Positions 12,401 to 27,400 of a stretch of 64,000 nt of DNA are shown here, in pieces; position 1 is the stretch's first letter; each line of letters opens with the position of its first letter. This DNA is from Bugula neritina (taxonomy: Eukaryota; Bryozoa; Gymnolaemata; Cheilostomatida; Bugulidae): NCBI GenBank assembly GCA_964035545.1, contig OZ037767.1, positions 7,182,207 through 7,246,206 on the forward strand. The letters are read 5' to 3'. The notes beneath the pieces are model-generated. The model was not told the origin of the DNA. It worked only from the letters and a program-made list of their open reading frames with translations, and made no database searches. A program made the translations under genes and the position numbers.

Positions 12401-15400
12401 CTAAATGGTAACTGGACTAACATGACATCACCATGGACATCACGTTTGGCTGATCTTGAGTGTTACATATTGTGGCAAGCTTGCAAAGACTGCAAAAACA
12501 TGCAGTGATTTCTCATGTACAGATCTCAGTTATACTGCAGCTGGTTACAGACATGGGAGCAGATCAAAGTTTTATCTTAGTTCAGTTTAATCTCGTGCCA
12601 AGCAATCCATCGACAAATGACCAAGATCAGAGCCAAGCAGCTCGATTATAGGTAAAGATGGCACAATCGGAAAAGTAGGTAAAATGGCACACTAATGTTA
12701 AATTTTCCCAAACCTTAATCCTTGAACATTAACCCCAAACTTAAGCCCCTATACCCCTCATTCCAAACTGCCAACCCAAACCCTAATATTGAAGATGTGC
12801 CATTTCTACCTAATTGGGCATTTGTGCCATTATTACCTGTGCCATTATTGCCTGCGCTATTTTTAGCTCTGCCATTTTTTAGTGCCATTTTTACCAACGA
12901 GGAGCAGCTCATACCAAAAGGCTAAAAAAATTTGTTACAAAAAAAACAATGTGTTGGTCAAATTGGTGAAAAGAATTTTTACTAGTACTTTTGTTGGATC
13001 ATCAAAATTACCATTACCAGGTGCCAAAAGGGTAGAATGTTCTACTGATTTATTGTAAACATATACAAAAAAAACAATAAACTTTCAAAGTAAAAAGTTT
13101 GTAGTTGTACAGCATGTGAACGGATAATTTTTTTTCAAAACTTATCGTTGAGGTAGAAATGTAGACAGGTTGCCTAAATTTATGTAGCCACACATGCTCA
13201 CACAATGAGAAGGCAACTACAATAAATTCTTTTTGCCTGAACTAGCTTCTTTGGAACTGAGATTCAGGCTGTAAAAATTTCAATGACTCAATAGCAAAAT
13301 TTTATCTATGGGGTTAATTTTTTACTCCAGTGACTTTTTACTGCTTAAGCAAAAAGTTTATAGCTTTCATGACATTTTCCAGTTGTTCTATTTATTGATT
13401 CTGCTTACAAAAAGTTAGTAAACCAGCAATTTTTGATGGAAATATGAAGCATCGCAGGTGGCACAAGTTAAAAATAATTACACTGCAGTCAAAAATCAAA
13501 AGCTGTAGTAATCCTTCAAAGTAGTTCAAATTTATGAAATTTGGGTTATCTCGGTGCCCAAACATGAATTTTGATAATGAAGAACCTATGAGGGCCAGTC
13601 AAAGCTTTGTAAAGCATCATCTGTGAATTTAGTTTGAATTTAATTAATACGTAGTTTCCCCGTGAATCTTTGCCATCTTTTTTTAACCATTGCATAATTT
13701 TCCGTTAGCATGACCCTATCACTGATATTCAACCTTTTGTCTCAAATGCTCCTCCAATACTCTTTCAATCTCCTTCAATGCACCAAACATGTAAAGGTCG
13801 TTCTGAATCAATTTAAACAAGTTTTATCAGTAACCGTTACCTTGAGAAAAATTATTCGGCTTTCTGAGCTTATCGAATTATCACTGGAAGTCCTCAGGCA
13901 GTGTGCTTTGTGGTTATGCATAAAGGTTTCAGTCAACCAGCAGCAGCTGTGTTTTAAAAATCTTCAACTTTCATGCTCAATTTTGTGTACCAGGATGGAC
14001 AAAAGTCAAATTCACTTATTCTTACCTTTAAATCATCATATCTGATGAATGGAATTTGACATATCCTGTAAATCGTCTGGGATTGAAATTGAGCTGCTAA
14101 CCTTATGGTGCTGGCTAGTCTTCAATTTGCTTTTAAACCAACAAATTGCCACATGTTGACCAGCGAAGTAATAAATAGTAGTTTGGTTGAGAAATTAAAG
14201 GCACGAAACCTAAATCTAACACATTGACACATCGTAGGCTAACTATTTTCACGTTTCCTATTTGTGGCAATAAATATTTTGGGGTTTGGAAAACTGGCTG
14301 AAAACCTTAAGGTCTGAGCACATTTGGCAAGAACATCCATTCTTCAAAGCTAGCTTAACTTGGATATGATCATAACAAAACCCATTTAAAAATTAATTTT
14401 TGAATCTTCAAGAAGTTTCTCATTAGCCTGTTTAGTGGCTATTCCAGTAATCTTTTTTTAGTTTTTGGAAAACTTACCACAATATACACCAAAGTGATTT
14501 ATTTGTTTTTGTTTCAGATATGTTATCCTCTACAGATGTTGTTCCTCTAAAGACCAATCTTACAGAGGAGCAGCCACTTTTACATTTTTCAAATGAACAG
14601 AGAGAGTATGGAGAAATCCAATCTGATTTTAGTTGGTCTGTCCAAACAAGTCATAAGTTTTCGTCTTCACCCGATTCTTTAGAAAATATGAGCGATGTAA
14701 AACAGGAAAAGGACATAAATCAGAGTACAACCGAAGAGGACACAGCGTCTAATTTTAAAAGTATCTTGTCAGAAAACAGATCCATCAAAATTATGGTGCC
14801 TAAACCAAATTCGCAAAAATGCAGTACATCAATGCGATATTGCAAGGAAGTGGATAAGTCTCAAAAGAAAGATGCTTCAGAGTTAGAGTATTGTTCTAGT
14901 CATTCAAATAACCTGGATAAGTGCCAGGATTTTATCACAACAGATTCGGAATTTGCTAAACAGCAACTAGCCAATGAGAGTCACCAAGTAGCCAATGAAA
15001 ATCACCAAGTAGCCAATCAGATTCACCAACCAGCCAATGAGAATCACCAAGTAGCCAATCAGATTCACCAAGTGGCCAGTAAAAAAGACAGAAAGAAGGT
15101 TCCAAATACCCTTTATAACAAAAGAAAATATGTCAGGAGTAAGTTCAGTTGTGCAGTCTGTTGTAATGGTGTCGGCATATTGTGGGGGTGTCAGCATATT
15201 GTGATGGTGTCAACATATTGTGATGATGTCAGGATACTGTGATGGTGTCAACACATTGTGATGGTGTCAGCATATTGTGGGAGTGTCAGCCTATTGTGGG
15301 GGTGTCAACATATTGTGATGGTGTCAGCATACTGTGATGGTGATAAGAAAGTGATAAGAAACATCTAGCTATCATCCACTAACATCTATTATTACTAACT

Positions 15401-18400
15401 ACTGGATGAAGAATAACCTGGTGTTAGATTGTCTCTAGTAATCTTTGGGCTATCTATACACCTATCTTGTTTTAATCATTTGAAAATTTGCATTTTTTCA
15501 AAAATTTTAATTAACAATTTGTTTTCGGCCTGCTGCAAATTTGCATTGCTCTTCAAAGCTTTTTACCAATTAGCCGGAATGGGTTGGTCCTGTATACTCA
15601 TGGACCTTGGCCACCTCAGTAATTGTAGCCAGTAACAGAACCTTTTATCCTGTTTTATTTGCTCTAACCTACAGTAGCTCTCCAAACTTTTAATGAATAA
15701 AATATGCAGCATTTCAACATTCATCTTCATTTATTAAATTTCGCATGAAACCAACCTAATTCACCATTGAAGAAAAAAAATTTTCGAATTGAAGATGGTC
15801 ACTTTTGTATCATTTGGTATGCTGTTTCCTATATCTTGATACTGTGTAGAGGGGGGGGGGCAATGCCCAATCTTGCAAAAAATTTATTGACAAAATGGCA
15901 GTTCTTTATTTACTTCATACAAGTTTACCTGAGAATATTCAAACTTGGCTTTGACTGAAATGGTGTTTTCGCTTGCGATTATAGGAAAACACAAATATTT
16001 TGTCTTGTTTGAAATGAGAGACAAACTTCAATTAGTTTTAATTGTCTAAAGTTAAATGAAGGCCTTCTTATGCTGTTGCACTGATGTGAAAAAATGATAC
16101 TTTTGATTTAATGAAGTTAATAGTTGGTTTAGGGTTCAAACTGTGATGCCCTTCCTGACATCACTAATGACCTAGACTCAGACCCAAAGCTTGTGTTATA
16201 CTGGGCTGTAACCATTAGCCTAGGTCCTAGGGCAATAGCTATTAGCTACTAGTAATTAAATCTTAATTCTTACTTTCTAAGAAAATATTTATAACTTTCT
16301 GTCCCTCATTACTGCGTTTCTATTGCTTTTAATTGGATTTTTCTGAACAGTTGCATCGAATAAAACCACAACCAAAAGTTAATGCAAACCGCAACCACAA
16401 ATCCTTCCACATCCATACAATCCATTTGAAGCAATGGAAATGCAGTGGATGTAGGTCACATCAGAAATCTTCATATTCTATGCTCTACTGTAAAGGCCCC
16501 TGTTGCTTGTAAAGCTGTACCCTTGTGCGCTATTGTATATTGCAACTACTCTTTCTCTCATCTTAATGGTTGGTACTTTCTTCCTGTCTCTCTCATAGAC
16601 TGTGGACCTGTAGACTTGAAGCAGCAACTGATGGGGACCTCCCATAGCCGCACCCATTTAAGTAGAATGCAGCAAGTTGATGGGTCTCCTGGCTCCTCCA
16701 GTGCAGAGAGTGATACAGAAACAACTAAACTCTCAAAACCTTGCAATACTACCACTACTAATACTACAACTCCTAGTGATTTTGGATTGTTTGATTGTGA
16801 AACTGATGATGATTGGATAGATTTTCGAAAAAGTGCTGTAAAGTCAATAGGTAGGGGCTAATCATGTACAGATGTGTTTTGTTTGGACTAACATAGGTGG
16901 CCTCTCTTTACTAACCTAATCTTAATAAGCTCATGTGGGTTTATAGCCGCCATCCCTTGGTTTTTTAAACCTGGTAGGTTGTTCCCGCAGCAGATTTAGA
17001 TTGGGACGGGAAAAATCGGCCTAATACGGCCCCACGCTAAGCAAGCTAAGAAGCAATTGTTCGTAACATCACCAATGGCCTTTACATGGATTCGAACCAC
17101 TGGTTTCATGATTACTAAGCCAGTGCTCTAACCACTAGAGCACTGCTGCTTCTTATGCTGGTATTAAAACCTTACTTTCCTCACTTATCTCTGCTCTGTC
17201 CTGTTTGGGTAACGGGAACAGATTCTTGCTTCAAACTGTGTTTAATGGTTGACACTTTTGATTTATATTAATTAAAAATATGTATATATGTTTTAAATAT
17301 TCATTCAAACATTTGTTTTTATACAAATTGCAGTAGGCCCCTATGTTCATAGTACCTCAGTTATTTTTATTTCTCACCTATCTCCGCTTTGTCCTGTTCA
17401 GGTAGCGGGATAGTACCTCAGTTATGGCGGTTATTTATTTTTAATTTGTAATCTATCAGTCTTGACTTGGCAGTTTTTTCTCTACCAAGATTTGAGAACT
17501 ATGCCCAAGAGTTTTTTTCTTGTTGAAGTTGCATGTAGCTACCTCACGTAATGATTATTGTTAGATGTATTGCAGATTTTCCAGAATTATTTTTTTAAAA
17601 CTGTTTTTATATTCAACTGCAACAAGAACAACTTGAAAATTAGAACTTAGTCTGTTGATACATTTTTTTCTTTGACCTACATTTTTTCCGCCTTCACGTT
17701 ATTATCACTAAGTTCATGCATGTATGATAAATTTATTGATAATTTTAAATTCAATATTTTTTAACTTATCCACTTGTATAATATAATCTGAGATACAGGC
17801 AAAATATTTGCGTGTGTTTGCGATGCTTTAGAGACCAAAACACGTTTGAAGCAATCAAATCACCAACCCAATGGTGCACAACTCCCTGCTACAACATTCA
17901 CTGCGCCTATTGGCAAGAAAGATGCTTATAGAAACAAGCCACTAAAGTTGATTGCACCAATGCCAACTTCATCAAAGGTCATGTTTGAGGTCACTGAGCA
18001 GAAAAGTAGCCTAAAGGAAAAGTTAATAAAGCTGTTGCGTAAGTTCAAAGTTTATTCACCAAATGAGCAGAAAAATTATGTTTATGAACATTTTGTGGAA
18101 AATAAGCATTAAATGTGGTAGTAGGACACTTTATGTGAGGGGGGGGGGGGTAAGCCTCTAGTAAATACAAAGTTTGGGCAATAGATTAGGCTATAATCTT
18201 TATAAATCTCTCTTTTAGCTGATTGTTCATAAGCAATGTGTTAAATTAAGAGCAAATTGATGTCTATTATAAATACGTTTTTTTTTCTACTGCTAGCAAA
18301 ACAATACAATATAGGTCAACCTGCCACGGCATCTTTTGCTAAACCTGCTCTCCCAACTCCCACACCTTCCAGTGAAATATTCGGTAGTAAAAAGGCGCAA

Positions 18401-21400
18401 AAAGGACGTAAAAAGACACAGAAAAAGATGTCTGACAGATCTCACGGAGTTCAACAAGTGGGCTTGAAAAACACAGCTAAGTCTTCATCAACTGGTAAAT
18501 AAAATTCAGGTTTTACTAGAGAGAATATGGTTACTTCAATTTGTATAAAATTATTTATTAAATATACAGAAACATCTTACTAAGTTTAAATTCTTGAAAA
18601 TTGAACATTGGGGGTATTAAATTTACTTTTTAGATAGTTTAATATTGTTTTATTTCACACAACATTTTCCCTTCACATCTACAAGATGTTCATTGGTGAT
18701 TTTTGATGAAAATGTTTTATTTAAGGTTCATTTGCAGTTTCTATTGTTCTAGAGAAAAAGAAGTACACGAAAAAGTTAGATATCAACCCAAGTGCTGTAA
18801 CCTTGATATGTAAACCTTCCACCAGTGAGAGTCATGGGGGCAACACGTCACTCCTGAAGGGAGCCAAAAAAGTGAAAAGTCATTCTGCCCTGAACCAAAA
18901 GTCAAATATATCCCAGAATTCCCGTAAATCTAATTCAAAGCATATCGATGCAAAATTTCACTCCTTGATAGGTAAGTAGCCTAAACATTCTATTAGAAAA
19001 TTTAGACTTGTCTTATGATACGTCACTGTATATTCTAATAACGCATTTGTATGTAAGTATAGTGTTTATTGTATTGGTTTTGAAAATTGGTTGTTTAATT
19101 AGGAAATAAAATTCATAACCTATGTGGACCTACTTTTGGCTGCGGGGTAGTCAGGTCTTGTACCTTTTGAGTGTTTATGACATGCTGGTAAGAATTTTGA
19201 CCTGGAGAAAAAATTTACTAATACAAATATTTTCTTGGAGCATTATAAAAATTATAATAAAAGTAATGTGTCATAACTAAATATAACTATAAAGCTAGCA
19301 CTCCAAATCTTTTTATTTTGCTGATATCAGGCATGTCATCACACGTTTACATTGTATTTATATGGTAGAAATTCTATAGTAGGTTGAAGCATGCATTTAA
19401 AGTCTAAACGACCATAAAATAAAACTTATTGTGTGGTTGTGAGAGTTAAAGCAATAAGTAGTTAAGTGATTTCAACCCTTCCTTGAAGTCAGCAAATTAT
19501 TCGTTCAGAAACCATTTGGTTATTAATACTCCTATTTGCTAAAATTGTGTCCAAAAACAATACATTCAGTAAACTGTAGTATAACTTTAAACTAATGTTT
19601 AATTTTTTATAGATACATTAGATACATTAGAAAACAATATACATAAGCATTTCCCCAGGAAACAATAACAAGAGTGCACAAAAAAAGATGTGTTGAAATA
19701 AAAGAGCAACACACAACTGTTTTTTTTTTCACAAGCACATTGGTGGCTAATTAACCCAAATATGAGAGAAGCAAATGTGGCAATATTTAACATGGCCATG
19801 TGATAAGTCTGTGTTGGTCAAGTCTTGATTTTTCTTTTTTGTTCGTTTTTCAACAACAATGAAATTACCTTTTGTGTGTACTAAAGAAACAGATTTAGTG
19901 TATTCCATTACGATACATTTATTTGCAGCATCTCTGTGTTACAACCCCATGGACCCTACCGGGAATGCAAGCTCTGTGAACCTCTGCAGTAGAAGGGAAA
20001 GCACTTTTGCAGATGCAGACCGCAAAGAAATCATTAGTCGTCTGCTGAGTGATTTGACGAATAGCATCCACTGCTCACACAACCACAAGACTTGCTCTTC
20101 GTACTACTGCTCTTCAACTATTCGCAAATACAGGTTCCCTTTTCAGACCGGAAAACTAGCAGGTAAATATCTGCTCAGTTTAGTTCACAAGACATCTCGC
20201 AGGCACTAAGGTGGTGTCTCTCATCTGTTGCAATGTAATGATGCTAACGTATTGTGACTTTCTTGCAGGGTTTCCTACTGACAACATGAAAGATGACGAG
20301 ACCCAAATATGTTCAGAGCTTCTTTTGGATATTCGAAATTTAAAGAAAAATCAGACACTGCACCAGAAAGTTAAACACAGCCGACGTGGTAAGTAAATAA
20401 TGATAACAAGGTACATGTAGAGGATATGGCTGAATATCTGTTCCAGTGTGATGGGGGTCAATCACTGTTTTTGTTCTCTGAACAAGACTCATAGCAGTGC
20501 AAATCGTTGTGTGAAGACAACTCCTTAGTACTTAGTCTCTGATAATACTTGCTCGATACCTGGCTATGATCACCTGTACAGTGACATCTTCACATGTGGT
20601 TTGACTTCTCTCCAGGTGTTAAAAGTCAGCCGACAGCTCATGTGCTTAAAAAGCAAACGCTGAAACCTTCCGGGAGATTTAAACTTTCACTAAGAAAACA
20701 ATCGGGTAAGTAACTTTATAACTATTTACTTTTCTTACAATTCAATCAAAATATTGTCTAAGTTTAGACTAAGTTTTGTTGAATGATAGTTTTCAATATT
20801 GTTGAATTTCTTTTAGCTGCTGCTGCAGTTGCTGCCAGTGATCAGAGTGAGGTGGTTCGTGGTTTGTTGTCACAAATGGTCAGTCGAGTTGTGTGCAACC
20901 AAAACCATAGATCATGTGCTACCATAAGTGGGTGTGATCGGCCTAACAACAATGTCTACCTCAATGCTGCCGAGAGGCTTCCTCTACACTCAGGTGTGTA
21001 TTACTGCAGTGTAATTGTGTATAATACACTCACCTTACTACCATCTCTCTACACGCAGGTGTGTATTACTACAGTGTAACTGTGTATAATGCACACACCT
21101 TACTACCTATCTTCCTTCACTTAGCACACACTATATCCTAATTTTAGCATAGAAATAGTTAGTATAAATTTTTTGAAACGTTTTGTTTATTAAAAAAACT
21201 TGAAACCTAAATGGTAAGTCCTATGAATTAGTAGCATATCATCATGAAAAACTCAAAAGTAAAGAAATCATTGTTTTTATTCCAAGATGCAGTCGTGTAA
21301 CCTTAGCAGCTTAAGGTGCAAAAAATATCACTTTTGCTGTTTTTCAATTTCGTCACATTGTCTGAAGTATACCATCTGATTGGGTCTGCGTGGAAAGCAT

Positions 21401-24400
21401 CTGAAAGGGTGGTGTGTGATGTTAAATAACAGTATGTCTATATATATAGGTATATATAGTTTACATAACTGTAATATTTCAGCTCACCTAAAAGCTGGAC
21501 CGGCATTGAGCATAGACAGTGATGATGTGACGGTGGTGACAAGTGACCTACTAACTGAGATAGCCAATAGGGTGTCTTGTAAAATAGACCACACTACCTG
21601 CACAGGAGTGAGTTGTCACGCCTACTCCAATGTATACAGACAGACGTTCAGTAAGAAACCCAAACCTAGTCGGAAGAAGTTGGTAAAAGCTAAAGGTAAG
21701 TTTATGTTGCTGGTTTAATATATTTTGTCAGACAAAGTTTATATCTTGTAAATTTCAGAAAAAAGTTTGATTTATTTAATACCAAAAGTTTTTATATTGG
21801 GTTTTGAATTAAAATAATTCCACTATATAATACTCTAATACCACTGTATAATACTCTAATACCGTTATATAGTACTATAATACTACTATATAACACTAAA
21901 ATACCCTTATATGGCACTATAATAGCCGTTACCTTATGAGTTTTTGTTCTGTAGGACTGTTGAGAATTATTGTTATATTTCAGTGGCAGTCCTCAAATCT
22001 CAAAGTCTGAAACGGTTGAGGCATAAAAAAGGAAAAGCCTACAGAAACGTGAAGGTTTGAATAATTTAGCCAGAATATAGCTTTTTAAAAGGTAGCCATT
22101 TTCTATGTGGCCAATCGGAACTTTTAGCTTTGATAACAAAACGTTTGAATTAATATCGGCAAATTGAGGAAAATTCAAATGATTTGTTTTTCATTTGTTT
22201 AACAGGTTTCTAAAGCAAAGAATTCAGCCAAAAAAGCCTCAGTGCCAGAAAGATGGAGTGATAAAGATGAGGAGTTGTCAGCAACTGAAAATAGTGCGAG
22301 TGAGTGGGAGGCAACTCCGACACCTGCTCGGAAACAAAGTAGAAGGAAATCTGCTCTCGCCTCTACATCATCAGCAAAAGAGGAAGTGACAGGTGCTGTT
22401 TGGGTCTACTGAGACCTGCATACTCTACTTTCTCCTCATACCAGAGAAGTGGTGGTATTATGGTTAAACTACCAATTTAGAAATGTCTTTGTCGTCTCTG
22501 TGCCAGCTCCAAGAAATATGCTGATAGCTGTCTGTGTATGGGTGTGTTTGTGTGGTGTGCCAGGAGATACATTGTGGGCTGAAAGGGTGGTTTATATTGC
22601 CAAAACATTCAATTCTTGAAAGTAAGCATGTGTATAGCAGCGCAGCATTATTAAAGATGTGTGGTTTCAAGAAATAAGCTTGCATGGTATTTTGCCTTGT
22701 AGATTACATTTAACAATGTAAACATGCAATTTATGAGTATTGATTTAATTGGATTGACCTGTATAGACTTTTCAGAAGTTGCATTCTCTCGTTCATTGAC
22801 ACTGGCTACGCCATTTACTTACTCGACAGTAGAGAGACGAATTCCTCTAAACCCGCAATAAATTTTCTCTTCATAATTTATGATGACTCAAGTATCTAGT
22901 AAAACACAACTTCAGTCTTTTCTCAGCTCAGACTATTATATTATATTGTAGAGAGTGGAGAGATGTCTGGCGGGGAAGATGAAGACTCCCCCCAACCTAC
23001 AGATAGTAAAGGTGAGACATTGGTCTACACTACTTAGCCTAACACTGTTTCGGAAGGTCTTTATTCTCATCTGCTATAAAGCAATTACTTTCTGTGTAAT
23101 ACTGGCAACACACACATTTTCTCATGTGAAATATAACTCTGCTATATATATTATTATATATATAACTGTGCTATATATAGACATGACAGCGATTTAACCT
23201 CTTACCGCACCACAACATAAGTTCACTTTGCAAAGAATAATTAAATAATGAGTTTATACTAGAGGTTCAAACCTCACTGTGGGAGAATTATGTTATATAC
23301 TCTATTCATGCAGTTTACACTACACAGCATGTTATAAAGCAGCTTACACTACACAATATTTTACTGCATGTTATGGAGTTGTCTTCTATAATTCCTGCGT
23401 CTGTATCTGGTAGGTGTGACGGTACTACCGGATCTGGCCGTGGATATTGTGTTGGCTCACACCTCCAGTGACGAGGAGGACATCACTGAACCAGACAGTG
23501 CCGGGGAAATTCATCCTGGCAGACGCAAAACTCTGCGCAGGTACCCGTCATTTTATTATCTGCTAATTTCTATCATTTAGTAATGTTTATGTGTTGAGTG
23601 TTTGTTGAAGCTGGTTGTGTGGTTATAACTCATAATAGTAATTGTTTTTGTTCTCACTCATAGCCCCAGGTCTCTACACGGACTACCATTAAAATACAAC
23701 TCTACCTCAGCCTGCTTTTAGCTCATTTGTTTATTTTAACATCAACTGTGTAGCAGTAAAATTGTTTCAACCATTGCCTTTTCATGTACTTTCGTTTTTA
23801 TCAGACAGCATATTAAATAATGAATATAGATTATTAATTACCTCTGTTTATACCAGACTCTGCACTTTTCTTTATTTATATTTGCATACTTACCTTTATT
23901 TATATCGGATATTATATTTACCTCTGTTTTATCTTATAAAGGAAGAAGAAGGTGACCAAGTCAAAGGAGGAGAGAGATAAGGAGAGGGAGGTGATGATAG
24001 CCAGACGCCGATCTAAACTGAAGTACATGGGAACTCCTCGCAGTCTGGTTCTCGCCCAACTCATCCAGGAAGAGGCACAGAAACAGTGTGCTGAGATATT
24101 GCTTCCAAAAAATGTAAGTCCTTTACCTGCATGATTGTTTATGATTTTGTGCTAGGTCAATTGGAAAGACGATTTTGCATTTGATTTCACCATTAAAGGA
24201 CACTGTAATTAGTTTAGCCCTCATGACCTTAAAGCATTCTGTGTAGAAAGTCAGTGCCTCGGCGGCATTAAAGCGACGTGAAATGCTTAACACGTTATTT
24301 AGAAAGTTATTTGAATATGCCAGTTAGCTAAACATCAATATTCGGTATTGATATATTATCTTTTATAGAGCATTTAACAGATGTTTGTTCTTGTTGATTT

Positions 24401-27400
24401 TCTCTAGCATAAGCCAATTCTATAACCCAGATTTATTTTTAATAAGCAAGTTTACACTGTTATTAGTTGACTCAATAATTCAAAATTCATATATTCTGCA
24501 TAATTGAAAGTAATAAAATAGGATGTCAGTTTCAAAGGAGTAAACGTAGACATTTCTGTCAGGAGTTTACAACTCTTACTGATTACAGTTACCTGTGTAC
24601 GAGCCAGAGCCACAGACCACCCGACCTTTTCTGTTTCCACTAGACCTTAGGCTAACCCCGTCTGACATCTCAGACATCGTCCACCAGATCTTCTCTCCTC
24701 ACAGTCTACCTGCAGGCCTTGACCCCCAGACTCTCGTCTCTGAAATGTGTGACGTGCAGAGTTCTGCTGCCATGCCTGATGCGTGAGTATTTTATACTAC
24801 CTGTCCTTTAGACTATGTAGTCTATGTACCTGTAGTCTGTAGTCTATACTCTGTACTCTATACTCTGTAGTCTATACTCTGTAGTCTGTAGTCTATACTC
24901 TGTAGTCTATACTCTGTAGTCTAAACTCTGTAGTCTATACTATGTAGTCTATACTCTGCAGTCTATACTCTGTAGTCTATACTCTGCAGTCTATACTCTG
25001 TAGTCTATACTCTGTAGTCTATACTTTGTAGTCTATACTCTGTAGTCTATACTCTGTAGTCTATACTCTGTAGTCTATACTCTGTAGTCTATACTCTGTA
25101 GTCTATACTCTGTAGTCTATACTGTATAGTCTATACTCTGTAGTCTATACTCTGTAGTCTATACTCTGTAGTCTATACTCTGTAGTCTATACTCTGTAGT
25201 CTATACTCTGTAGTCTATACTCTGTAGTCTATACTCTGTAGTCTATACTGTATAGTCTATACTCTGTAGTCTATACTTTGTAGTATATACTCTGTAATCT
25301 ATACTGTGTAGTCTATACTCTGTAGTCTATACTCTGTAGTCTATACTCTGTAGTCTATACTCTGTAGTCTATACTCTGTAGTCTATACTGTGTAGTCTAT
25401 ACTCTGTAGTCTATACTCTGTAGTCTATAGTCTATACTCTGTAGTCTATACTCTGTAGTCTATACTGTGTAGTCTATACTCTGTAGTCTATACTCTGTAG
25501 TCTATACTCTGTAGTCTATACTCTGCAGTCTATACTCTGTAGTCTATACTCTGCAGTCTATACTCTGTAGTCTATACTGTGTAGTCTATACTGTGTAGTC
25601 TATACTCTGTAGTCTATACTCTGTAGTCTATACTCTGTAGTCTATACTCTGTAGTCTATACTGTGTAGTCTATACTCTGTAGTCTATACTCTGTAGTCTA
25701 TACTCTGTAGTCTATAGTCTATACTCTGTAGTCTATACTCTGTAGTCTATACTATGTAGTCTATACTCTGCAGTCTATACTCTGTAGTCTATACTCTGCA
25801 GTCTATACTCTGTAGTCTATACTCTGTAGTCTATACTTTGTAGTCTATACTCTGTAGTCTATACTCTGTAGTCTATACTCTGTAGTCTATACTCTGTAGT
25901 CTATACTCTGTAGTCTATACTCTGGACTCTATAGTCTATACTCTGTAATCTATACTCTGTAGTCTATACTCTGTACCTGTAGTCTATCTTTGTAATCTTT
26001 ACCTGCAACTGGTTGAAGAATTATGTTATGCATAGCCATAAAACAGCGTCTTCAGTACTCGTTTCGATTGTGTGGGTTTATTGTCATGATTTAAATTAAA
26101 TTCAGAGCTTGTAATTGATATTAAAGAAGAAAGTTGTTTTAGTTTGCCCGTGTCATCCTTTTCAACAGTTTCTATTATGTTTCCTTTACTCATTTTTATT
26201 GTAGAACTGTAAGCCTGATTGGTTACTGTTGAGGACATTTTTTGTACAATTTTAAATGATAGTTATATATAATTTTTTCATTTCTCTTTCATAATAGCTA
26301 TATATAATTTCTGGTTTCTCTTTGCAGTCAACTCCTGTACCAGCTGTGTATGTACATAACTACCTTGACAACCGACTCATCTCATTTACACAGACTTCTG
26401 CTCACAATATCCAAGTACAGTCACTCTGCTGACCTGCGCTGTCCCCTCCCTGCCTGTAGCAGTGGAGTGTTTGACAACTGGGGGCAGGTTGGCACCCACC
26501 TGCTCCTTCATCTCCCACCTGTTTATGAGCAGCTCATGTCTCAAGCTTTCAGGTTAGTATAGTTCATTACTTTGGCATCTGTGCTTGACTTGCTGTGAAT
26601 ATGTATAGTGTTACCAGAAAGTGGCAGTGTTACCAGAAAGTAATTGTGTTACCAGAAAGTAATAGTGTTGCCAGAAAATGATAGTGTTATCAGAAAGTGC
26701 TAGTGCTACAAGAAAGTGTTAGTGTTACCAGAAAGTAATAGTGTTACCAGAAAGTGGTCCCTTTATTTGTCTCTATGCAAACTCACGTTAAGAATTGTTT
26801 GAATGAAAATAACTAATGATTACTTTAACATCACTTTGATTTTTCTAATTTGAGTTTATCTTGTGTTATGTGTTACTTTATTCTAACAAAGTTATATAAT
26901 ATAATATATTGTGTGTTACTTAATACTCATAGAGATATATAATATAATATAATATGTAATGTAATATACCTGAGTTCTCATCACAGGTGTCTGATCTGCT
27001 GCAAGGGGTTCCCCACATCCTACCACCACAAGCACCACCATCTCACAACTCACACCGATGAGTCATACACACCAGCAGTGCTCGTAGGCTTCAGCAGCAA
27101 CGAGCTGCGGCAGCTGTGGGGCACCCAGGAGTACGCCAAAATGGTATTAGCTGATTGGTCAGTTAACATGACAGCTCCTATGAGAGGTATGCAAGTTCTT
27201 AATTTGTTCACTGGTGGTGGTGCGTGTGTAGCCATGTGGAAAGTTGGTCACATGCAAAGGTTAACCAGATCAGCACAATAAATGTATACTAGTACATATA
27301 ATATGAACACTGTAGATTAGCTTACACATGATCTAATATAATATGTCGCTGGAGTTGTCTACACATGTACAAAATGTGTTTTACATGTAATCGTGTATGT

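Larger units (their letters stand above)
8207..14517 (+). other. Intron 2 of the giant gene (6.3 kb)
   Basis: The largest intron of the gene. I found no convincing exon inside it. It contains a complete hAT-like MITE, a decayed relative, a SINE fragment and an element with repeated tgccattatta motifs. The remainder is AT-rich and unremarkable. A missed exon whose length is a multiple of three cannot be excluded. Confidence 0.6.

Noticed and set aside
12765-12800. Telomere-like aaccctaa words
   Set aside because: Too few and irregular to be an interstitial telomere array.
12722-12925. Pro/Leu-rich open frame
   Set aside because: It falls within an inverted-repeat element made of gtgccat-type repeats; no splice sites or homology.
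17090-17152. Possible true tRNA gene on the minus strand
   Set aside because: A and B boxes are present, but the sequence continues into a body shared with dispersed copies, so it is a SINE.
24811-25985. CRISPR-like regular array
   Set aside because: Units are contiguous 14-mers with no spacers, inside an intron of an animal gene.
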